Source: an uncultured Clostridium sp. (GTDB lineage Bacteria > Bacillota > Clostridia > Lachnospirales > Lachnospiraceae). From it: 10,418 nt of DNA. Both the position numbers and the translations under genes were made by a program. Location of the stretch: assembly GCA_958442925.1 (NCBI GenBank), contig CAUCIO010000074.1, forward strand, positions 1-10,418, read 5' to 3'. Below the pieces are notes generated by a model. The model made no database searches, had not been told where the DNA came from, and saw nothing but the letters and a program-made list of their open reading frames with translations. Within the stretch, counting starts at the first letter, position 1. Each line of letters begins with the position of its first letter. This document shows positions 6,045-10,418 of the stretch, piece by piece.

Positions 6045-6520
6045 TTATGATACGGCGCCCCCTCAATAATGCGAAAGCTTCTGTATATCTGCTCCAGCAG
6101 CACCACCCGCATCAGCTGGTGGGGGAAGGTCATCTTAGAAAAACTGAGAGCAAAATCAGCCCTGTCCATTACCTTTTTTGACAATCCCAGGGAACCGCCA
6201 ATCACAAACTGGATATGGCTTTCCCCCCTGAGTCCCAGGGAGCTTATTTTCTCCGCCAGAGCCTCTGAATCCAGCATCTTCCCCTCGATTGCCAGGGCAA
6301 TCACGTAAGCGCTGTCTTTGACATGGCTTAAAATCCGTTCTCCTTCTTTATCCTTGATCTGCCTCTCCGCTGCTTCGCTGGCCCGATCCGGCGTCTTCTC
6401 ATCTGCCACCTGAATGATTTCCAGCTTACAGTACCTGGAAAGACGCTTCGAATACTCTGCAATGGCCTCCTCAAAAAAGCGCTCCTTAATCTTTCCCACT
6501 GCGATCACCGTAATTTTCAC
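6041..6520 (-). CDS. rlmH: 23S rRNA (pseudouridine1915-N3)-methyltransferase RlmH
   Basis: RlmH is a small SPOUT (knotted) methyltransferase that uses SAM to methylate pseudouridine 1915 in helix 69 of 23S rRNA of assembled 70S ribosomes. The 159-residue length is standard. Family marks: N-terminus MKITVIAVGKIKERF, the SAM-site loop FVIGGSLGLS (105-114), LSFSKMTFPHQLMR (125-138), LLEQIYRSFRI (141-151) and the conserved C-terminal PYHK. The start codon is GTG at 6520 (the protein still begins with Met); it shares GTGA with the stop of the upstream hydrolase and has a GGGAGGAG site about 8 nt upstream (6528-6535). The 3' end overlaps the SGNH gene by 4 bp. rlmH is a housekeeping gene, here embedded within enzymes of apparently unrelated metabolism. 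Confidence 0.98.
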   Translation of the reverse strand: MKITVIAVGKIKERFFEEAIAEYSKRLSRYCKLEIIQVADEKTPDRASEAAERQIKDKEGERILSHVKDSAYVIALAIEGKMLDSEALAEKISSLGLRGESHIQFVIGGSLGLSKKVMDRADFALSFSKMTFPHQLMRVVLLEQIYRSFRIIEGAPYHK

Positions 6521-7605
6521 CGCTCTTCTCCTCCCTGTTCCTTTCCTCCGCCGGAAAGTTCTCCCCGTATCATGGCCTTTAACAGTTCTCTTGCCCTCGC
6601 CTCTGCCTCAGGCCGTCTGTTTTTTACCTTTTTCACCGGCTTTCCGTCATCCTTTCTCTGAATCCCGTAAATAATTCTCAGAAACTCTCCGGCCTCCTCC
6701 CAGGCCTCCCGGCTCTCCGGAATCAGGTCAAGACCCATCTGAAATACGTGGAACATTCCTGCGTAGACAGAGGTCCGCACCTTCACGCCTGACTTTTTGG
6801 CCTTCTCCGATACCTGCATTGTATCGCTTAACAGCACCTCATACTCTCCCACCTGCATCAGCATAGGCGGAAAGCCTGAAAAATCGCCGAACAGAGGGGA
6901 GAGATACGGATTCTTTGGATCCGCATCTCCAATATAGCTGCACTGATACAGCATATTTTCCCTGGAATTTCCAAACAGGGGATCAATCTCATAGTTGCTC
7001 TCGTAGGACTCTCCGCTAAGCGTCACATCCGTCCATGGAGACATAGTGATGACTCCTCCCGGAAGGGGAAGGCCCTGTTCTTTTAAATACATCATAAGAG
7101 ACAAAGCCAGCCCTCCTCCGGCGGAATCTCCTGCAACTACAATTTTTTCCGGTTCATATCCTTTCTCCTCCAAAAGCCAGCGGTAACCGGCCACAGCATC
7201 CTCAAGAGCTGCCGGAAAAGGATGTTCCGGCGCTACCCGGTAGTCCACACTCAGCACGTCAGCGCCATAACTGATTTTAGAATATCGGACTGCAAAACGG
7301 CGGTAAATATTTTTCATAGGCCCAATGTAACCGCCTCCATGAAGCTGCAGAATCACCCGTCCTGTCACCGCCCCCTCTGGCGTCAGATATTCCATAGTGC
7401 AGGTGTTAAGCTCTACCAGCTGATAAACGTAGCCAGCCGGGCATCTCCAGGCCGGTTCTACCGGACGTTTTCTAAACTCTCCTGTCTGAATCGGCTTTTT
7501 CAGCGCTGTCTCCATTACATCGCTCATCATCTCCCGTGTCAGCCTTCCGATGGCGCTGACTTCCTCCCGTTTTTCTGCGCTCTTTCTGTTTCTCTTTCTG
7601 TTCAT
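6517..7605 (-). CDS. Alpha/beta hydrolase of the hormone-sensitive lipase (HSL) family, acetyl-esterase-like
   Basis: This 362-residue enzyme has the HSL-type esterase fold that hydrolyses short acyl esters. Visible marks are the oxyanion motif HGGGY (89-93), DYRVAPEHPFPAALED (121-136), the nucleophile elbow GDSAGG with Ser161, SPWTDVTLSGESY (189-201) and the histidine in AGMFHVF (His286). The acidic residue lies in VGEYEVLLSD (252-261): Glu256 aligns with the usual Asp of DxLxD, so it may be a glutamate triad member, with Asp261 the alternative. A charged N-terminal stretch of about 20 residues and a basic, then glycine-rich C-terminal tail (about 317-362) extend the normal fold. No signal peptide or membrane helix. 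The ATG at 7605 has AAAGAGG 8 nt upstream (7614-7620), overlapping the end of the previous gene, and lies 13 nt after it. The TGA overlaps the GTG of rlmH. Confidence 0.92.
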   Translation of the reverse strand: MNRKRNRKSAEKREEVSAIGRLTREMMSDVMETALKKPIQTGEFRKRPVEPAWRCPAGYVYQLVELNTCTMEYLTPEGAVTGRVILQLHGGGYIGPMKNIYRRFAVRYSKISYGADVLSVDYRVAPEHPFPAALEDAVAGYRWLLEEKGYEPEKIVVAGDSAGGGLALSLMMYLKEQGLPLPGGVITMSPWTDVTLSGESYESNYEIDPLFGNSRENMLYQCSYIGDADPKNPYLSPLFGDFSGFPPMLMQVGEYEVLLSDTMQVSEKAKKSGVKVRTSVYAGMFHVFQMGLDLIPESREAWEEAGEFLRIIYGIQRKDDGKPVKKVKNRRPEAEARARELLKAMIRGELSGGGKEQGGEER

Positions 7606-7618
7606 CCTCTATTCCTCT

Positions 7619-9529
7619 TTAAATATGAAACCGTCTTCCCAGCTCCCTTTTTACGCTTCTTGCTCCCACCGCCCCTGTGACAGTCAGAAGCAGAAACGCC
7701 GTGCCTGCCGTAAACAGGGACAAAAACGGCTTTGTCACCAGTCCGGCCCACCACAGAGCCAGCGGAATCATAGTAAACAGCGTAATCGCAATCTGATACA
7801 TAAAATGCGCCTGCCAGTTCAGACGGTTCAAAGCCATCAGCCCGCCCACTGCAACCACGTTAAACAAAAGCACGCAGGGGATGGCATAGTTAAAGGCCCA
7901 GCCTCCATATCCACAGAACCAGTCAATCAGGGCCAGAATCACACAGGCTCCCAGGGACTGCCGGACCAGTCTCCCCGCCAGGCTGGAGTGACGCAAAATA
8001 GAAAAACGCACTGTCATAGCCGCATAGGCAATTCCTGCGATTGAAAGGACAGACCACCATTTTCCCAGCCACCTGTAGGTAACTGCGTTGACAATTCCTG
8101 TAATAACTGCTGCTGCCAGAAGCGCTCCGTAAAACCAGGGAGCAGCTTTCTTAATCCGGTTCTTCTCCTCTGTCATTTCCGGGTAATTCCCTTTATCAAA
8201 TTCAGAGGCAAAAGCGCCGTTCTCCTCTCTGCCAGTCAGAATTCCTTCCCGTTCCAGCCAGCTGTACACATAGTCCGGAAAACGCCTGTCTGCTTTCACG
8301 CTGGAGAAAGTCAAATCCACAGTATCTCCAAAAGCCATCACGCCGCATTTCAGCGGCTGACGTGGCGAAACCCCTATCACCACGTGGAAATCCTCTATTT
8401 TCTCCTGAAAAGGCTCCTCCACAGCCACCGGTCCCAGATTAGACAGAGTCAGCGTATAGCCCTTGGTGTTTTTCGCAAATATCATTTCTGTAATCAGGTG
8501 TTTTAAAGCCAGAGGCGTAATTCTCACATACCACTTTTTCTCTTTGGATACATTGCTGGCAATGGTTTCCTCCAGGCGCTCCCTGACAATCTTTTCATCC
8601 ATCTGGCGGCTGACTTCCAAAAGCACCTCATCAAATGACTCTGGCCTTCTGTGTGCAGGAAAGGAAATATTGGTTACAGCAAAAAAATTAGCCATAGTAT
8701 CAGACTTGAAAAATGCTCTCAGATTAATGGGAAGATTGACCGCTACCGGATCTTCTTTCGTTTCTCCATCCAGGTACACCTGAATCAGGGACCACAGAAG
8801 AAGCGCCGCCAGATATTTTGTCATGCTGACCCGCTTTTCGTGGCACAGAGCCTTAAATGTTCTTAAATTCAAATAGCCATGAAAAACTGCCGTCTCTCCG
8901 AACGGCAGATTTTTTCCCTTCAGCTGAAATGCCCTTTTCTTCTCATATCCTGTATTGGTTCCCTGTTTTTCTCGGCTGTAGTGAAACAGATATCCATCGT
9001 CACTGTATCCGGCTTCTCTTTGAAGTGTTTCCTGCCTGTTTTCTTCTTCCCCTGCCGCCAGAGCTTCTTCTGCAGAAGCTTCCTGTTCTCCCAGTTTCAG
9101 GTAGTTTTCTACCAGCTTCTTTAGAAAATTCATAGCTCCCATGCCGTCTGTCAGCCCGTGAAAAACTTCAAAATTAATCCTTTTTTTGAAAAAACTGACG
9201 CGAAACAGATACATCTGGCTGCTGTGAGGTTCTATAAAACGGCATGGATAGGGCGTCTCCTGCTCCGCTGCCGGTTCCCTGGTATTTGTCTCAAAATAAT
9301 TCCAGAAAAATCCCCGCCTCAGCCTTACCTGAAACACCTGAAACTCCGGAAGCGTCTGGCTTAAAGCCTCCTGGAGCCTTCCTTCGTCTATCTCCTCTGT
9401 CAGTACCGCGCTGACTCTGAATACATTGCTCAGATCCTCGCCAGCTACCATGGCAAACAGTTTTCCTGTGTTGTCGAGACGCCTCCAGCCAGCTCCCTGA
9501 AAGTGTTTTCTATCCTTCCATTTCTTCAT
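7619..9529 (-). CDS. Condensation-domain-like acyltransferase fused to a multi-pass membrane domain (DUF6320-like)
   Basis: Residues about 15-430 of this 636-residue protein resemble the chloramphenicol-acetyltransferase/condensation superfamily, including alcohol acetyltransferase- and PapA-like proteins. The active-site motif is FHGLTDGMG, with His124 as general base and Asp128/Gly129 of HxxxDG. LPINLRAFF (266-274) and NFFAVTNISF (281-290) match the second conserved region of this fold, and TLSNLGPV (361-368) the late strand. From about 463 to 622 there are about six hydrophobic helices (near 465-485, 491-510, 524-540, 545-567, 577-595, 602-622), so the protein is membrane-bound with its catalytic half probably on the cytoplasmic side. 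I recall such C-terminal regions as DUF6320, but cannot verify this. Likely role: transfer of an acyl group to an alcohol or amine near the membrane; donor and acceptor are unknown. The ATG at 9529 has AAGAGG 5 nt upstream, 12 nt after the GNAT gene. Confidence 0.85.
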   Translation of the reverse strand: MKKWKDRKHFQGAGWRRLDNTGKLFAMVAGEDLSNVFRVSAVLTEEIDEGRLQEALSQTLPEFQVFQVRLRRGFFWNYFETNTREPAAEQETPYPCRFIEPHSSQMYLFRVSFFKKRINFEVFHGLTDGMGAMNFLKKLVENYLKLGEQEASAEEALAAGEEENRQETLQREAGYSDDGYLFHYSREKQGTNTGYEKKRAFQLKGKNLPFGETAVFHGYLNLRTFKALCHEKRVSMTKYLAALLLWSLIQVYLDGETKEDPVAVNLPINLRAFFKSDTMANFFAVTNISFPAHRRPESFDEVLLEVSRQMDEKIVRERLEETIASNVSKEKKWYVRITPLALKHLITEMIFAKNTKGYTLTLSNLGPVAVEEPFQEKIEDFHVVIGVSPRQPLKCGVMAFGDTVDLTFSSVKADRRFPDYVYSWLEREGILTGREENGAFASEFDKGNYPEMTEEKNRIKKAAPWFYGALLAAAVITGIVNAVTYRWLGKWWSVLSIAGIAYAAMTVRFSILRHSSLAGRLVRQSLGACVILALIDWFCGYGGWAFNYAIPCVLLFNVVAVGGLMALNRLNWQAHFMYQIAITLFTMIPLALWWAGLVTKPFLSLFTAGTAFLLLTVTGAVGARSVKRELGRRFHI

Positions 9530-9541
9530 TTCAGCCTCTTT

Positions 9542-10039
9542 TTAATTCTCATCAAACTCCAGACGCATATCATACCATACGACATTTCCATGAACAGATC
9601 TGGAAACTCCATGGTTTACATAACCAAATTTTTCATAATAGTGGATCAGCCGATCCTTGCAGGTGAGAATCATGCCCTTTCTTCCTGCTTCCCTGGCCTG
9701 CTCTATAAGCGCCTTCATCAGCTGCTCCGCTACTCCCTGATTCCTCTCCTGTGGAATAACGTCCAGGCCAAACACACTCTGATACGCCCCATCTGCCTTA
9801 TGAAATGACTCATTTTCGTACATTTCATCGCAGATGGCCGTCTCATCTGTCACACAGCCGTTAATGAAGCCGATTATTCTGCCATCCTTTTCCGCAATCA
9901 AAAAGCTCTTTGGAAATGTTTTAATCCGTCTTTCAAAATCCTTTCTCCCTGCTGCCTCCGCTTCCGGAAAACATTCTTCCTCCACTGCTACCACCTGTTC
10001 CAAATCCTCTGGCGTTACAGTTCTAATCCTGATATCCAT
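9542..10039 (-). CDS. GNAT-family N-acetyltransferase
   Basis: This 165-residue cytoplasmic protein has the GNAT fold, which moves an acetyl group from acetyl-CoA to an amine. It opens with IRTVTPEDLEQVVAVEEECFP (from residue 4), the usual strand-1/helix-1 pattern. The acetyl-CoA loop is GLDVIPQERNQGVAEQLMKAL, where RNQGVA is the R/Q-x-x-G-x-G/A motif. ILTCKDRLIHYYEKFGY is the typical motif B with the C-terminal 'YYEKFGY' element. The pattern with an ECFP-like start and short length resembles arylalkylamine-type or putative small-molecule acetyltransferases; the acceptor is unknown. The ATG at 10039 is the likely start but its ribosome binding site is weak (GAGAGGGACGG is rather distant). It is the first gene of the seven-gene run; no clear promoter was seen in the 87 bp upstream, so transcription may come from a poor promoter or from readthrough. 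Confidence 0.9.
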   Translation of the reverse strand: MDIRIRTVTPEDLEQVVAVEEECFPEAEAAGRKDFERRIKTFPKSFLIAEKDGRIIGFINGCVTDETAICDEMYENESFHKADGAYQSVFGLDVIPQERNQGVAEQLMKALIEQAREAGRKGMILTCKDRLIHYYEKFGYVNHGVSRSVHGNVVWYDMRLEFDEN

Positions 10040-10126
10040 CTCTCTATCCGTCCCTCTCTTATCTTTCTGTCTGTTTTACCTCTTTTTTCATACTGGCTTT
10101 TTTCCGCCTTTTCTTCCCAGGCGCGC

Positions 10127-10153
10127 TGAAAGCCCGGCATCGCCGGGCTTTCA
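10127..10153 (-). terminator. GC-rich perfect hairpin downstream of the response regulator
   Basis: TGAAAGCCCGGC (10127-10138) and GCCGGGCTTTCA (10142-10153) form a perfect 12-bp stem with a 3-nt loop, 25 nt beyond the response-regulator stop codon. The run of T after the GC stem is short (TTT, partly in the stem), so it is a strong hairpin with a modest U-tail. Being nearly symmetric it could act in both directions. Confidence 0.65.
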
Positions 10154-10178
10154 CAGTCTTACAGGCGGGCCGTTGTCT

Positions 10179-10418
10179 TTATGCCCTGAAATAATATCCC
10201 ACTCCCCACTTGGTATGCACATACTTGGGATCGCTGGGACTCGGCTCAATCTTTTCACGAAGGCGTCTCACATGAACGTCCACGGTTCTCACATCTCCGC
10301 CTGCAGCCGCTTTATTTCCCCATACATAGCCCAGCAGCTCCTCGCGGCTGTAGACCTTATTGGGATGGCAGACAAACAGTTCCAGAAGATCAAATTCCTT
10401 AGCCGTCAGGTTAATCTC
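10179..10418 (-). CDS. OmpR/PhoB-family response regulator, C-terminal DNA-binding domain, truncated by window edge
   Basis: The last 79 residues of a two-component response regulator are encoded. They cover most of the winged-helix Trans_reg_C domain: INLTAKEFDLLELFVCHPNK (helix 1, from residue 2), YSREELLGYVWG (helix 2), RTVDVHVRRLREKIEPSP (recognition helix) and YVHTKWGVGYYFRA, the C-terminal wing hairpin. The VDVHVRRLREKIE and GVGYYFR patterns are those of WalR/VicR- and PhoP-like regulators common in Firmicutes. The receiver domain and any partner histidine kinase lie outside the window, so the regulon cannot be inferred. A TAA stop at 10179-10181 and the hairpin at 10127-10153 mark the end of the transcript; if a kinase gene belongs to this operon, it must be upstream. 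Confidence 0.95.
   Translation of the reverse strand, partial: EINLTAKEFDLLELFVCHPNKVYSREELLGYVWGNKAAAGGDVRTVDVHVRRLREKIEPSPSDPKYVHTKWGVGYYFRA

Noticed and set aside
7222..8044. Overlapping plus-strand open frames opposite the HSL hydrolase and acyltransferase genes
   Set aside because: They mirror well-supported minus-strand genes and have no recognisable motifs or start signals.
10054..10120. Promoter for the seven-gene operon in the gap before the GNAT gene
   Set aside because: The stretch is purine-rich on the minus strand without a convincing -10/-35 pair; no call is made.

Overview
The window looks like a Clostridia-type Firmicute chromosome, most likely a Lachnospiraceae relative. 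The evidence is strong GGAGG-type ribosome binding sites, tightly packed co-oriented genes, a cyclic di-AMP riboswitch, a CBS-domain OpuCA-type ATPase with a fused permease/binding protein, and RlmH. The assignment rests on gene style only. Every convincing gene is on the minus strand, so transcription runs from high to low coordinates. No tRNA, rRNA, CRISPR array, insertion sequence or phage gene was seen.

Right edge (10418 down to about 10127): the last 79 residues of an OmpR/PhoB-family response regulator, followed by a perfect GC-rich hairpin that probably ends its transcript.

Middle (10039 down to 3736): seven genes in one direction with gaps of 28 nt or less, or overlaps, so probably one operon. 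In order they encode a GNAT acetyltransferase; a condensation-domain-like acyltransferase fused to a multi-pass membrane region; an HSL-type alpha/beta hydrolase; the 23S rRNA methyltransferase RlmH (GTG start overlapping the previous stop); an SGNH/GDSL hydrolase; a cytoplasmic transglutaminase-like protein whose gene starts inside the SGNH gene; and an unrecognised 193-residue protein. A housekeeping rRNA enzyme is thus embedded among acyl-transfer and ester-hydrolysis enzymes that may act on a common, unknown substrate. A 9-bp hairpin at 3681-3706 follows the last gene.

Left (3604 down to 551): an osmolyte-uptake operon. A sigma-A-like promoter starts an RNA of about 300 nt whose first part is a well-conserved cyclic di-AMP (ydaO/yuaA) riboswitch, followed by an intrinsic terminator. 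Behind it lie an OpuCA/ProV-type ATPase with two CBS domains and, coupled by a TAATG overlap, a single protein fusing the permease to the glycine betaine/carnitine/choline-type binding domain. Cyclic di-AMP may therefore control this transporter twice: by ending transcription in the leader and, as known for CBS-containing OpuCA proteins elsewhere, by binding the ATPase. The operon is followed by an 11-bp nested hairpin.

Left edge (417 to 1): the first 139 residues of a tRNA-dihydrouridine synthase, cut by the window end.
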